Positions 1 through 8,376 of a stretch of DNA of 35,755 nucleotides are shown piece by piece. Every line of letters begins with the position of its first letter. Within the stretch, counting starts at the first letter, position 1. The translations under genes were made by a program, and so were the position numbers. Under the pieces are notes generated by a model. The model was not told the origin of the DNA. It saw only the letters and a program-made list of their open reading frames with translations, and did not search any database. The DNA lies in assembly GCA_024684215.1 (NCBI GenBank), contig JAIKXH010000054.1, forward strand, positions 1 through 35,755. The letters run 5' to 3'. The DNA comes from Lachnospiraceae bacterium. Lineage in GTDB: Bacteria; Bacillota; Clostridia; Lachnospirales; Lachnospiraceae.

Positions 1-1
1 A

Positions 2-1435
2 TCATTCCTCACCGATAAAGCCCGTCAAAAATTCAGAGCCCTCATCGTTTTTACTGATTTTTGAGACGTCAACCCCCAGTTCTCTTGCAAGGATCTCAAC
101 CGTTTTAGGTGAGCAAAATCCGGCCTGACACCTGCCCATTCCGGCACGCGTACGACGTTTTATTCCATCCAGTGTCGTTGCTCCGAGAGGTCTGTTTATA
201 GCATCTAATATTTCTCCCTCTGTTACCAGTTCACAGCGACATACCACATTTGCATATAGAAGATTCTCTTCAATCAGCTTTTTCTTTTCATCGGCATTTG
301 CCAAAGCCATCGAAGGTATACCTTTTCTCTTACTTATAAAGTTTTCCTTTTTCTTTGCAGGGTATTTAGAGATAATCATCTCTGCTAAATATTCACCTAT
401 AGCGGGCGCACAAGACAGTCCCGGCGACTCTATTCCCGCAGCATCGAAAAATCCCGGAGCGTCCGCCGCTTCCCCTATGATAAAATCTCCGTTATCCTCG
501 TGGGCTCTAAGTCCTGCAAAAGAAGTGATTATCTGCCTCGTAGGAAGACTCTTTACACTCAGACCGCCTCTTTTTAAAATATCAGCAAGGCCTTCCTGCG
601 TAGTATTTACTCCCTCAAAATCATCTATATCTACCGCATTTGGTCCTACAAGCAGATTGCCGTGAACCGTAGGAGTAACAAGCACGCCTTTTCCATACTT
701 TGTAGGGAGCTGGAAAACAGTTGATTTTGTAAGATTTCCTACCGTCTTGTCAAACAGACAGTATTCACCCTTTCTTGGCGTAATATTTATTTTGTTTGCC
801 GATACCATGTTGTGAATTTTCGCGGCATAGACTCCCGCCGCATTAACGAGAAGGCGAGTTTTATATTCGCCCTTTGATGTTTTTACCAGATACCCGTCGG
901 TTATCTTTTCTATTTCACTCACCTCTGTGTTAAATTCAAATTTAACACCGTTTACCGCAGCATTTTCAGCCATTGCGATATTTAAGTTAAAGGGACACAC
1001 TATTCCCCCTGTGGGTGCGTAGAGAGCTGCTACAACCTCTTCGGATAATGAAGGCTCAATTTCTCTCGCCTCTTCCCCCGAGATTATCTTAAGGTCCTTA
1101 ACTTTATTTGCTATGCCTTGATTATACAAGGTCTCAAGTTTGTCTTTACTGTTTTCGTCAAAGCAAAGAACCATTGATCCGTTTCGCTTAAAAGGAAAAT
1201 CCAGCTCCTTTGCAAGCTCACCCATCATCTGATTTCCTCTGACATTGAGCCTTGCCTTAAGCGTTCCGGGCTTCGCGTCATATCCCGCATGGACTATTCC
1301 GCTGTTTGCCTTTGAAGTACCCTCGCAGACATCGCTTCCCTTTTCAAGTACAGTAACTTTAAGCTCATATGCAGAAAGCTGTCTTGCTACGGCACTACCG
1401 GTGACCCCCGCCCCGATAATGAGAACATCCGTCAT
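2..1435 (-). CDS. GlpA-like NAD(P)/FAD-dependent oxidoreductase with C-terminal BFD-type [2Fe-2S] domain
   Basis: A 477-residue flavoprotein of the DAO/GlpA family (glycerol-3-phosphate or 2-hydroxyacid dehydrogenase type). The N-terminus carries the Rossmann FAD motif GAGVTG (residues 8-13), followed by the FAD-binding/substrate domain (LLVNAAGVYA, SFAGLRA). A C-terminal BFD-like iron-sulfur domain has four cysteines at about C399, C401, C436 and C441 (CRC then CQAGFC). An upstream ATG at 1483 exists, but the ATG at 1435 is preceded by GGGG at proper distance and starts directly at the Rossmann strand, so I chose it. In Firmicutes such proteins usually precede a second FAD oxidoreductase and a DUF1667 protein; the window ends before these could be seen. 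Physiological substrate is not determinable; anaerobic glycerol-3-phosphate oxidation is the family-level guess. The stop codon lies at bases 2-4, so the gene is complete. Confidence 0.85.
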   Translation of the reverse strand: MTDVLIIGAGVTGSAVARQLSAYELKVTVLEKGSDVCEGTSKANSGIVHAGYDAKPGTLKARLNVRGNQMMGELAKELDFPFKRNGSMVLCFDENSKDKLETLYNQGIANKVKDLKIISGEEAREIEPSLSEEVVAALYAPTGGIVCPFNLNIAMAENAAVNGVKFEFNTEVSEIEKITDGYLVKTSKGEYKTRLLVNAAGVYAAKIHNMVSANKINITPRKGEYCLFDKTVGNLTKSTVFQLPTKYGKGVLVTPTVHGNLLVGPNAVDIDDFEGVNTTQEGLADILKRGGLSVKSLPTRQIITSFAGLRAHEDNGDFIIGEAADAPGFFDAAGIESPGLSCAPAIGEYLAEMIISKYPAKKKENFISKRKGIPSMALANADEKKKLIEENLLYANVVCRCELVTEGEILDAINRPLGATTLDGIKRRTRAGMGRCQAGFCSPKTVEILARELGVDVSKISKNDEGSEFLTGFIGEE

Positions 1436-1510
1436 ATTAATACCCCACATTTCGTTATACTGAAATACATATATATCATACACTAAATAACAGTTTTTTT
1501 CATCTTTAAA

Positions 1511-1540
1511 ATGGCGAAAATTGGCGAAAAAAGGCGATTT
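1511..1540. promoter_or_regulatory. Three 10-bp-phased GGCGA repeats upstream of the GlpA-like gene
   Basis: GGCGA occurs at 1513, 1523 and 1533, exactly one helical turn apart, with A/T-rich spacers. The array sits about 75-100 bp upstream of the GlpA-like start codon and just beyond the terminator of the NlpC/P60 gene. Phased short repeats at this position could be a regulator or DNA-bending site. This is inference; no regulator gene is adjacent. Confidence 0.3.
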
Positions 1541-1552
1541 TTAAGAGAGTTT

Positions 1553-1596
1553 CCAAAAAGAAAAAGAGCAAAGCCGCTCTGCACCGGCCCTGCTCT
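1553..1596 (-). terminator. Rho-independent terminator of the SH3/NlpC-P60 gene
   Basis: Read on the minus strand, AGAGCAGGGCCG pairs with CGGCTTTGCTCT (12 bp including two G-U pairs) around the loop GTGCAGAG and is followed by TTTTCTTTTT. It begins about 18 bases past the stop codon at 1615, which separates this gene from the GlpA-like gene. Confidence 0.85.
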
Positions 1597-1614
1597 CCAT
1601 CCATATACTTATTG

Positions 1615-3024
1615 CTAATCTATAACGTTTTTTACACCTACTATATTCATGAAGTTAATTCCGCTGACTACACATCCGAGTCTGGAGTTGGCTTCGTGAA
1701 CAATCTGGTTGTTACCGATATAAAATGCCACATGCGAGCATCCTCCGCTACCGTAGCAGATTATATCACCGGGCTGAGCCTCGGAAAGTGAAATACTTCT
1801 TCCGGCATTATTATACTGACTAGAAGGTGTACGTCCGATACCGTATCCGAAGTTTGCAAGCACGTAGCATGTAAATCCGCTACAATCGGTACCGCCTGAC
1901 AAGCTCTGTCCACCCATTACGTATTTCGTTCCCACAAAACTGAGGGCGTAGTCAACAATGCTGCTTCTAAGCTCGCTGTTTGAAGAATATGTGGCGGCTC
2001 CGTTTGCCATCGTTGTATCTTCTGTTACAGCCTGTGCTGCTGCCGCAGCTGCTGCAGCTGCCGCTGCCGCTGCGCGCCTCTGCTCTTCAGCCTTTCTCTT
2101 GGCCTCTGCTTCCGCACGCTCCTCTTCTATAGTCTTTGCGCTTACATAGCTCTCCTGAATAACTACATAATCAAGACAGACATATCCTTCTTTATCGTTT
2201 GTATAATTAACCTTTACCCACTCAAGAGGCTTTTCTTCTTCGGCAGTCTCAACCTGTTGTGAGTCTTCCTCAGTGCTTGTGCCATCTATCGATCCGTCAT
2301 CTATTGCATGTCCTGCCATGCTGTTTGTTGCAGGGGTTTCTGATTCCTCAATATTCTCGGTAACCTGTTCCTCCGTACCTTCCGTATCATCGGCCTTTTT
2401 TGCTCTGCTCAATCTCTCTGCTCTGATATCCTCATCCTCGGATACATCAAGCTTGTCTCCCGCCTTAACCGAACCGATAACAGTCGCATCCGTATTAGCC
2501 TCAGCCCTTACGTTTAACAGATTGCACTGTACAACTGCCACCTTTTTAACGTAATCCTCTATTACCTCGAGAGCCTCATCACCGTATATGAAAAAGTCCG
2601 ATCTGACAAACCCTTCCACATTACCTGAAACCACGTTAAACCACATTCCGTCAGGCGCTTCCACTCTGTCTGTGATCTCACAGACAGCTCCGTTGTACAT
2701 ATGTCCTACAATATCTGACTCCGTGGTTGCCTCTGAACGTACATTTATGAAATCACTGACATTTGCTATTGCAAAATTGGCATATTCTTCTTCGTATATA
2801 GACATATCAAAGTCAATGTCAAGCTCTGCGGCGCTGGATGTAACTATACCCATCATATCAGAGTCTACGGTTTTTTTATCGTACGAATTTCCAAGCACAG
2901 AAAGAATGGCGGATACGCCTCCGTCTCCTGCTGTACTGCTCTCTGCAGCAAAGGCATTTGCGGAAAGGCCCGTTCCCACCAATGCGAAAACAGCTAACGC
3001 TGCTATACCTTTATATAATCTCAT
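1615..3024 (-). CDS. Secreted SH3-domain NlpC/P60 peptidoglycan hydrolase
   Basis: A 469-residue exported cell-wall hydrolase. I chose the ATG at 3024 over the one at 3042 because GGAAG precedes it and the product then starts with a classical signal peptide (MRLYKG, hydrophobic core, cleavage near ANAFA-AE). A bacterial SH3 domain lies at about 86-144. A second SH3 unit starts at about 161-194 and resumes at 267-289, split by an acidic, low-complexity insert of about 70 residues. A charged coiled-coil/poly-Ala stretch (13 alanines) follows, then the C-terminal NlpC/P60 domain. Its likely triad is Cys381 (GTDCSGF), His431 (SHVAFYIG) and His443 (VHEAN). The family cleaves gamma-D-Glu-diamino-acid bonds in stem peptides; SH3 domains bind the wall. 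It is transcribed alone, divergent from the CapA-like gene, and ends in its own terminator. Confidence 0.9.
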   Translation of the reverse strand: MRLYKGIAALAVFALVGTGLSANAFAAESSTAGDGGVSAILSVLGNSYDKKTVDSDMMGIVTSSAAELDIDFDMSIYEEEYANFAIANVSDFINVRSEATTESDIVGHMYNGAVCEITDRVEAPDGMWFNVVSGNVEGFVRSDFFIYGDEALEVIEDYVKKVAVVQCNLLNVRAEANTDATVIGSVKAGDKLDVSEDEDIRAERLSRAKKADDTEGTEEQVTENIEESETPATNSMAGHAIDDGSIDGTSTEEDSQQVETAEEEKPLEWVKVNYTNDKEGYVCLDYVVIQESYVSAKTIEEERAEAEAKRKAEEQRRAAAAAAAAAAAAAQAVTEDTTMANGAATYSSNSELRSSIVDYALSFVGTKYVMGGQSLSGGTDCSGFTCYVLANFGYGIGRTPSSQYNNAGRSISLSEAQPGDIICYGSGGCSHVAFYIGNNQIVHEANSRLGCVVSGINFMNIVGVKNVID

Positions 3025-3105
3025 ATTTATCTTCCGTAACATTTTTTTAATATTTTATATGTTATTTTTAAACATTTTGTAACAAACCTATGATACAATA
3101 CCTTC
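3025..3105. promoter_or_regulatory. Divergent intergenic region between NlpC/P60 and CapA-like genes
   Basis: 81 bp separate the two divergent start codons, so both promoters must lie here or overlap the coding ends. Minus-strand candidates include TATAAAAT near 3053-3060. On the plus strand TATGAT (3089-3094) or TACAAT (3094-3099) would serve as -10 boxes only a few bases before the CapA-like ATG. No convincing -35 boxes were seen. Confidence 0.4.
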
Positions 3106-4737
3106 ATGAAAAAATTCAAGTATTTATTAATTATTTTACCGATTTTAATAATTGTTGGCTTGGGTATCTACTTGTTTGCCTCCGGAAAGATTACTCTAAA
3201 CCGTTCCGACAGCAATGAGGAGGCTGTCGCGGAGGAACCTGAACCTATCCCTGAGCCCGAACCGGAGCCGGAGCCCGAACCCGAGCCCGAACCGGAACCG
3301 CCTTTTGAAGAATATGATATACACCTTATGATGGTAGGCGATAACCTCTATCATACCGGCGTTATCAGATCCGGAGAGCAGGCGGACGGAACCCGCAATT
3401 ACGACCACGAATTTGCCGGAATAACCGATTTACTTGCGCTCTCAGATATCAAAATCATCAACGAAGAGACACCTTTCGGAGGTAACGACAGGGGCTTCCA
3501 GAGCTATCCTGTATTTAATACCCCCACTGAGGTCGGTGATTCCATAGCAAAATGCGGATTCAATGTTATGCTTGCCGCTACCAACCATGCTACCGACATG
3601 GGAATGAGCGGACTTTACAATTTCTATAATCATATGCATAACAATCATCCCGGAGTCCTCATAGCAGGTATTCACGGTGAAGACATTACAAGTAAGCTTC
3701 CCAATACCGTTGTAGGCGACGAGGCGGCTCACATTGTAGTTGAGAGCGACGGAACCGCTTCCGATATCACTCCCGAGGAAGCCGCTATCTCTGTTGTCTG
3801 CAATGACAAGTATGATTATTCAAGAATCAATCTTTTGGAAATAAAAGATTATACCTTTGCTTTTCTTAATTATACCTACGGAAACAACACAGAGATTTAT
3901 CCTTCATCACAGGAAGGTCATTTGGATTTCCTTTGTACATGGAATCCCGATACAAGATATATCAACTTTACCGAACTTAATCCTCAGGTACTTGAAGATA
4001 TACAGCTTGCAAAAACAATTGCCGATGTAGTAATCGTCTGTCCTCACTGGGGTGTTGAATATACCACTACTCCTACCGATTATCAGGTCAGCTGGGCTAA
4101 GCAAATGACTGAGGCAGGAGCAGATGTTATTATCGGAGCTCACCCTCACGTACCCGAGCCTGTTGAATGGATTACTTCCGACAATGGTAACGAGAGCCTT
4201 TGCTACTATTCACTTGGCAACTATGTATCGACTCAGAACCAGTCAACCGATGTTCTTCTCGAAGGTCTTGCGTGGGTTTCATTCCATGTAACCGAAACAG
4301 GTATTTCAATAACCAAGGACCAGTGCGGTATAGTTCCTATGGTCAATCACTATTCATGGGGACCTCTTAAGTACGAAAAGACATACCTCCTTGAAGATTA
4401 CTCGCCCGAGCTTGCCGGCCAGCACGGAGTATACGGACACGGCGGATTCTACTTAAGCTATGATAAGCTCCAGGAAAGAGCCAATACTATTTTTGGCGAC
4501 AAGATAATCACAAGAGAGCAGATTTATTCTCAGTATGAAGATGCAAAACGTGATGAACTCATGAGCGAGTATGATGCTTTCGTTTCAAGCTATAAGAGTC
4601 AGGCACAGATTGCTGCCGAAGAAACCGCTGCGCAGGCAGAGCAGGAAGCTGCACAGGAAGTCTCAAATGCCGGGGAAACTGCTGCCGATCAGTCCACAGA
4701 AGATACTCAGGCATCAACCGAAGGTGCTAATAATTGA
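3106..4737 (+). CDS. CapA-family (PGA_cap) membrane-anchored metallophosphatase-like protein
   Basis: A 543-residue protein and the only plus-strand gene in the window. An N-terminal uncleaved signal-anchor helix (residues 5-25) is followed by a Glu-Pro linker with eight perfect EP repeats (50-65) that probably spans the wall. The CapA/PGA_cap domain then shows the expected metallophosphatase-like landmarks: VGDN (77-80), NEE near 115, TNHATD near 160, HWGVEY near 317, GAHPH near 345 and SLGNYV near 368. The C-terminal 50 residues are acidic and Ala/Gln-rich. Founding members take part in poly-gamma-glutamate capsule synthesis, but most clostridial homologues stand alone, as here, and have no assigned substrate. 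The ATG has no recognisable Shine-Dalgarno. No capBC genes are near, so a poly-glutamate role is not supported. Confidence 0.88.
   Translation: MKKFKYLLIILPILIIVGLGIYLFASGKITLNRSDSNEEAVAEEPEPIPEPEPEPEPEPEPEPEPPFEEYDIHLMMVGDNLYHTGVIRSGEQADGTRNYDHEFAGITDLLALSDIKIINEETPFGGNDRGFQSYPVFNTPTEVGDSIAKCGFNVMLAATNHATDMGMSGLYNFYNHMHNNHPGVLIAGIHGEDITSKLPNTVVGDEAAHIVVESDGTASDITPEEAAISVVCNDKYDYSRINLLEIKDYTFAFLNYTYGNNTEIYPSSQEGHLDFLCTWNPDTRYINFTELNPQVLEDIQLAKTIADVVIVCPHWGVEYTTTPTDYQVSWAKQMTEAGADVIIGAHPHVPEPVEWITSDNGNESLCYYSLGNYVSTQNQSTDVLLEGLAWVSFHVTETGISITKDQCGIVPMVNHYSWGPLKYEKTYLLEDYSPELAGQHGVYGHGGFYLSYDKLQERANTIFGDKIITREQIYSQYEDAKRDELMSEYDAFVSSYKSQAQIAAEETAAQAEQEAAQEVSNAGETAADQSTEDTQASTEGANN
3253..3300 (+). 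repeat. Glu-Pro hexanucleotide repeat, eight units
   Basis: Eight in-frame GAR-CCN units encode (EP)8 in the CapA-like protein. Codons vary (GAG/GAA, CCC/CCG), so the peptide rather than the DNA is preserved. It is an extended linker between membrane anchor and catalytic domain. Confidence 0.9.
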
Positions 4738-4785
4738 CAAGACCTTTATTATTAAGTAATAAAACATTATGAATTGCTCATAACA

Positions 4786-4838
4786 AAAAGCGGCGGAAAA
4801 TCGAGGTGATTCCTCAATATTCCGCCGATTTTTATTTT
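4786..4838. terminator. Bidirectional terminator between CapA-like and DegT genes
   Basis: CGGCGGAA pairs with TTCCGCCG, and the stem continues with two mismatches to GAGG/CCTC around a TGATT loop (4791-4827). It is followed by ATTTTTATTTT on the plus strand and by CTTTTTG on the minus strand. It serves both the CapA-like gene (+) and the convergent glycosylation operon ending with the DegT gene (-). Confidence 0.9.
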
Positions 4839-4845
4839 AGTCTTA

Positions 4846-5949
4846 TCAATATGCATTAGCAGCTTTGATTACTGCTGCCACATCTTCATCCTTCATTCCG
4901 CTGTAGATAGGCAAGCTGATTTCATGAGTTGCAATCATATAAGCATTTTTGAATCTTTCTTTTCCGTCTACCGCTTCGGCATCCGATCCTTTGTAGCACT
5001 CTGCCATAAAAGGAGGAATCGGGTAATGAATCTGTGTCTTTACTCCGCAGCTTTCCATATGTGCTCTGAACTTTTCCTGATCATCGACTATAACAGGGAA
5101 CAAATGAAAAACATGAGTGGCATTTTTATCTGTTACAGGTAATTGTACCTTGGGATTATTTATCTCTGATAAATACTTCTCCGCAATCTTAATTCTAATA
5201 TTATTACATTCATCAAGATGCTTTAATCCTACCGACAAAACTGCTGCCTGCACTTCATCAAGTCTGCTGTTTACACCAACGCTCTCATTGTGATACTTAA
5301 CCTTACTTCCGTAATTTCTGAGCATTCTTACTTTCTGAGCCAGTTCACCATCATTTGTGCATACAGCGCCTGCATCTCCGAGTGCCCCCAAAGGCTTAGT
5401 AGGATAAAAAGAAAAACAAGAAATAGTACTGTCCGTACCTGCATATTTTCCATCCCATTTGCTTCCGTGGCATTGAGCACAGTCTTCTATCACATACAAA
5501 CCATGCTTTTTTGCAATGGTATTGATTTTTGTCATATCACATGTCTGACCATACAAATGAACCGGAAGAATAGCCTTCGTCTTGTCAGTAATAGCCTCTT
5601 CTATTTTATCTGCATCCATTAAAAGAGTGTCAGACTTAGAATCAACGTATACAGGTTTTGCGCCGTTCTCCGTTATTCCAAGAACTGATGCGATATATGT
5701 TCCGGCAGGAACTATAACTTCATCCCCGGGGCCTATTCCAAGAGCTCTTACAGCAAGGATAAGCGCATCCGTACCGGAATTTAATCCTACGCAATTTTTA
5801 ACTCCAAGATATGAAGCAAATTCTTTTTCAAATCTTTCAAGCTCGGGTCCTAAGATATACCATCCCGAACGAAATGCTCTGAGTGCAGCTTCCTCATATT
5901 CGTCCTTAAATAAATTGTAATTCTGTAAAAGTGAAGTATATTCTATCAT
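4846..5949 (-). CDS. DegT/DnrJ/EryC1/StrS-family sugar aminotransferase
   Basis: A 367-residue PLP-dependent aminotransferase acting on nucleotide-linked keto-sugars. The fold-type I signature is clear: [11 protein letters not shown] near 56-66 (cofactor phosphate), [11 protein letters not shown] with Asp156 (pyridine nitrogen), and Lys185 in [15 protein letters not shown] (Schiff base). The YPTK-LG-GD-GA pattern resembles FdtB/QdtB/DesV-type 3-aminotransferases more than LegC or PseC. It is the last gene of the minus-strand glycosylation run, 38 bp after a CgeB-type gene and just before the shared terminator. No keto-isomerase, sugar dehydratase or acyltransferase obviously dedicated to it is in the window, so its keto-sugar substrate must be made elsewhere or be borrowed. 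Likely role: an amino-sugar for extension of the flagellin glycan (inference). Confidence 0.88.
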   Translation of the reverse strand: MIEYTSLLQNYNLFKDEYEEAALRAFRSGWYILGPELERFEKEFASYLGVKNCVGLNSGTDALILAVRALGIGPGDEVIVPAGTYIASVLGITENGAKPVYVDSKSDTLLMDADKIEEAITDKTKAILPVHLYGQTCDMTKINTIAKKHGLYVIEDCAQCHGSKWDGKYAGTDSTISCFSFYPTKPLGALGDAGAVCTNDGELAQKVRMLRNYGSKVKYHNESVGVNSRLDEVQAAVLSVGLKHLDECNNIRIKIAEKYLSEINNPKVQLPVTDKNATHVFHLFPVIVDDQEKFRAHMESCGVKTQIHYPIPPFMAECYKGSDAEAVDGKERFKNAYMIATHEISLPIYSGMKDEDVAAVIKAANAY

Positions 5950-5987
5950 TTTAAATCTCTTTTCGCGTATTTTTTCGTTAACAGTCT

Positions 5988-7199
5988 TTATAAATAAGAC
6001 TCCATTACATCAAGTCTAGCACTTAATGAGTGGTTTTCAAATACCTTTTTTTGCCCGTTATAAGCGATTTCAGCCCTGTCTTTCTCGTGAGTGAGGAAAT
6101 AATCCACCCTGGCCATCAAATCGTCATAATTCTCGTAAATAACCATATCTTCCCCAAGTGAAAAGTACTCCTCATACTCTGCCTGATAATTTGAAATGAG
6201 AAATCCTCCTGCACCCATAATATCAAACGCTCTTAAAGGTATACCGGTTAATATGCTCCTAAGCGTAATGTTTAAATTAATCTTTGATGTATTAAACACC
6301 TCTGACATACCGTTATAATAATCAACAATACCTTTATTTTGCCACCCCGGGATATCTGTATTTTTATCCGGTGTAAATAAATCCAGACTCAGATTATTAT
6401 CACTTCCATACTTTCCGAGAAAGGTTAAAATATCACTTCTCTCCTGCGCCGTCACCTGCCTGGATAATACAAACTGAGAATAAAGCTTAACCGGGCTCAT
6501 CACCGTCGTTGCATTCGGATCGGTAGGGTATGCTTTTTGAAGCTCATTTTCTATATCCGGCGTGATTAAACTCTCTAATATGTTTTCTCCGTATATATTC
6601 TTCTGAGCCTTTATTATTGCATCCAGATATCCTTTGGCATAAGGTGATATGGATTTAAACTTTTCGTACAGTCTGTGCTTTGACTCACTGTAGAGGCTAC
6701 CCACAAATGAAATATCGGATTTGTAATTTACATTATCGGCCAACGCATATCCATCTTCAGCTTCATTGCCGTTGGTTATTTGATATTTATTCAGTGCAGG
6801 TTCATATACTCCAAGCGGCAGGTAGTGTACTGTTTTAATTCCTCCTGTCTCAAACTCTCTGTATACTCCGTAATCAAATACAAAAATACAGTTAACAGGA
6901 TTAATTGCTGTATAAGAATAAATATTTAAATACGGGCTGTCATATATCCAGCTGATATACTTTACGTTTTTTTCCTGACATACATTTGAAACTTCAGGAA
7001 AATAATTGTACGAAAACACATAGTCCGGCTTATCGGCAGTCCCTAGAGCCTCCGAAAGCTCTCTTTTTTGGTCTTCCATCTCTTTTCCGGTTTTTTTATC
7101 ATCAAAAGCACGCAGCACGACTTTATATCCGCGCTGCGTCATGAGTGATTTCATATATTCATTTCCGTAACTGTTCCAGTCTATCAAGAGTACTTTCAT
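5988..7199 (-). CDS. CgeB-family glycosyltransferase (copy 1 of 3)
   Basis: A 403-residue protein of the CgeB/DUF3880 plus Glyco_trans_1_2 (GT-B) type. It starts [15 protein letters not shown]. The C-terminal half shows the subfamily signature [20 protein letters not shown] followed by [15 protein letters not shown], which is the nucleotide-sugar binding part. An ATG 21 bp upstream (7220) is in frame, but GGTGAG lies at good distance before the ATG at 7199 and homologous copies in this window start at the equivalent point. It shares the ISWIYDSP motif with the copy at 9393. Cytoplasmic, predicted to add a sugar to the flagellin glycan; donor and acceptor unknown. The gene lies 42 bp after a glycosyltransferase gene and is probably co-transcribed. 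Confidence 0.82.
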   Translation of the reverse strand: MKVLLIDWNSYGNEYMKSLMTQRGYKVVLRAFDDKKTGKEMEDQKRELSEALGTADKPDYVFSYNYFPEVSNVCQEKNVKYISWIYDSPYLNIYSYTAINPVNCIFVFDYGVYREFETGGIKTVHYLPLGVYEPALNKYQITNGNEAEDGYALADNVNYKSDISFVGSLYSESKHRLYEKFKSISPYAKGYLDAIIKAQKNIYGENILESLITPDIENELQKAYPTDPNATTVMSPVKLYSQFVLSRQVTAQERSDILTFLGKYGSDNNLSLDLFTPDKNTDIPGWQNKGIVDYYNGMSEVFNTSKINLNITLRSILTGIPLRAFDIMGAGGFLISNYQAEYEEYFSLGEDMVIYENYDDLMARVDYFLTHEKDRAEIAYNGQKKVFENHSLSARLDVMESYL

Positions 7200-7241
7200 A
7201 TTAGGCTCACCATCAAACATTCCTATAGTAACGTATTTGCA

Positions 7242-7901
7242 TTACATATAATTATCTATGAATATTTTCCTGTACCTATCATAATTTGTCAGGTTTAAAA
7301 CCAGGCCGTCGTCATGAACCGCAATTGGTCTTTCATAATCGGGCACAACTACTTTTAGTCCGGCTTTTTTAAATTCCTGAGCTTGGGAAAGATCATAAAA
7401 GTCCCATCCGGTAAACAAATCCTCTCTCCATTTTATATCTCTGCTTGTTGCAATAAGAAGTCCATCCACAGCATCTACCTGCGCTAATCTATCAGGCCTT
7501 AAAACAGCCTTGGTTTCAAGAGAACTTATATCTTTATTATTTCCGGAATATATAGCCCCAACTCTCGGACCATGCCAAACCACAGCATCATCCGAAATAC
7601 CTATAGAGCCGACCAGTCCGACCATTCCGATTTCGTCGCTTAATTCAAATATCTCTATAAGTTCCTGTAAAAAATACCTGTCAGTTATAAAGACATCCTG
7701 GTGCATATATATTTTATATTTTGCATCTGAAGCTTCCATCGCTTCATTGTAGCCCGAGCACATAGATTTTGCATCCCTCACCTCCAAAAGGTCAAGCGTG
7801 TAACCATCGGGTATTTCTAGATCCGACAAATAATCCAGGCATTCCTTCCAGTATCTGTCATTGTTAACACAAGCAATAAAACAAATTCTCTTATCATCCA
7901 T
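7242..7901 (-). CDS. Glycosyltransferase of the Glyco_tranf_2_5 (GT2-like) type
   Basis: A 219-residue single-domain GT-A-like protein. It starts MDDKRICFIACVNNDRYW, contains YNEAMEASDAKYKIYMHQDVFI, where the HQD-V motif takes the place of the usual DXD, and ends with a W-DFYDLSQA-EF segment and a conserved VHDDGL motif. The start was set at the ATG at 7901: a GTG nine bases upstream is possible, but a GAGAG motif fits the ATG better. It overlaps the preceding gene by 8 bp, so the pair is likely translationally coupled. Family members occur in polysaccharide and flagellin glycosylation clusters; the sugar is unknown. Confidence 0.78.
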   Translation of the reverse strand: MDDKRICFIACVNNDRYWKECLDYLSDLEIPDGYTLDLLEVRDAKSMCSGYNEAMEASDAKYKIYMHQDVFITDRYFLQELIEIFELSDEIGMVGLVGSIGISDDAVVWHGPRVGAIYSGNNKDISSLETKAVLRPDRLAQVDAVDGLLIATSRDIKWREDLFTGWDFYDLSQAQEFKKAGLKVVVPDYERPIAVHDDGLVLNLTNYDRYRKIFIDNYM

Positions 7902-8370
7902 TCTTCGCACTCTCAGTAATAGCTTTCCAGATTTTATCCTTGTTATATAAATATATTGTCCCTTGTATCACGACCACCAATATATCCAGCGATAAATGAT
8001 TATCCACTAAAAATTGAAGAATATCGTCTTTAACGCTGATTGGTTTGTCAAATTCTACGCGCCTAAGTCTAAAAACCAGTTCCTGATATAACTCCTCAAG
8101 CCCCCTCAAATCCCTTCCGGTAAATATCGTTACATCCAGTCCTTTATCAAGTTGTTTTTTTTCTGCCTCTGATAACAGTCTTAAAACATTCAACGATCTG
8201 CTAACACGGAATAAACTATCATTATTACTATCAAACATGTATTTTAAAACTGTTTCATAGCTTTCTTTTGTTCCCTCGGTAAGCAATCCGTCAATCTTTA
8301 ACTCAAGTTCTTTTGCTTCACTGTTTAGCTCTTTAATTTCATCCTCTAAATAAAAATCCATATTTTTCAT
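7894..8370 (-). CDS. Unrecognised 158-residue protein of the glycosylation operon
   Basis: I do not recognise a family. The first 40 residues are rich in Glu/Lys/Leu and probably form a coiled coil (DEIKELNSEAKELELKIDGL). The middle resembles a helical segment ending in a charged stretch (DVTIFTGRDLRGLEELYQEL). The C-terminus is more hydrophobic (LSLDILVVVIQGTIYLYNKD), which may be a buried strand or an amphipathic element rather than a full membrane helix. The start is uncertain (ATG at 8370 or 8361), with only a distant AGGT upstream. It lies 6 bp after a GT2 gene and overlaps the next glycosyltransferase by 8 bp, so it is firmly embedded in the operon. A scaffolding, partner or acceptor-recognition role is a guess only. 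Confidence 0.65.
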   Translation of the reverse strand: MKNMDFYLEDEIKELNSEAKELELKIDGLLTEGTKESYETVLKYMFDSNNDSLFRVSRSLNVLRLLSEAEKKQLDKGLDVTIFTGRDLRGLEELYQELVFRLRRVEFDKPISVKDDILQFLVDNHLSLDILVVVIQGTIYLYNKDKIWKAITESAKNG

Positions 8371-8376
8371 ATTTTT

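Noticed and set aside
1958-2149. Plus-strand frame with a poly-Ala stretch opposite the NlpC/P60 gene
   Set aside because: Shadow of the GCN-rich poly-Ala codons, which read as Ala-rich in the opposite frame as well; no ribosome binding site.
3196-3408. Minus-strand Arg/Phe/Gly/Leu-rich frame opposite the Glu-Pro repeat
   Set aside because: Complement of the EP repeat, no support for translation.
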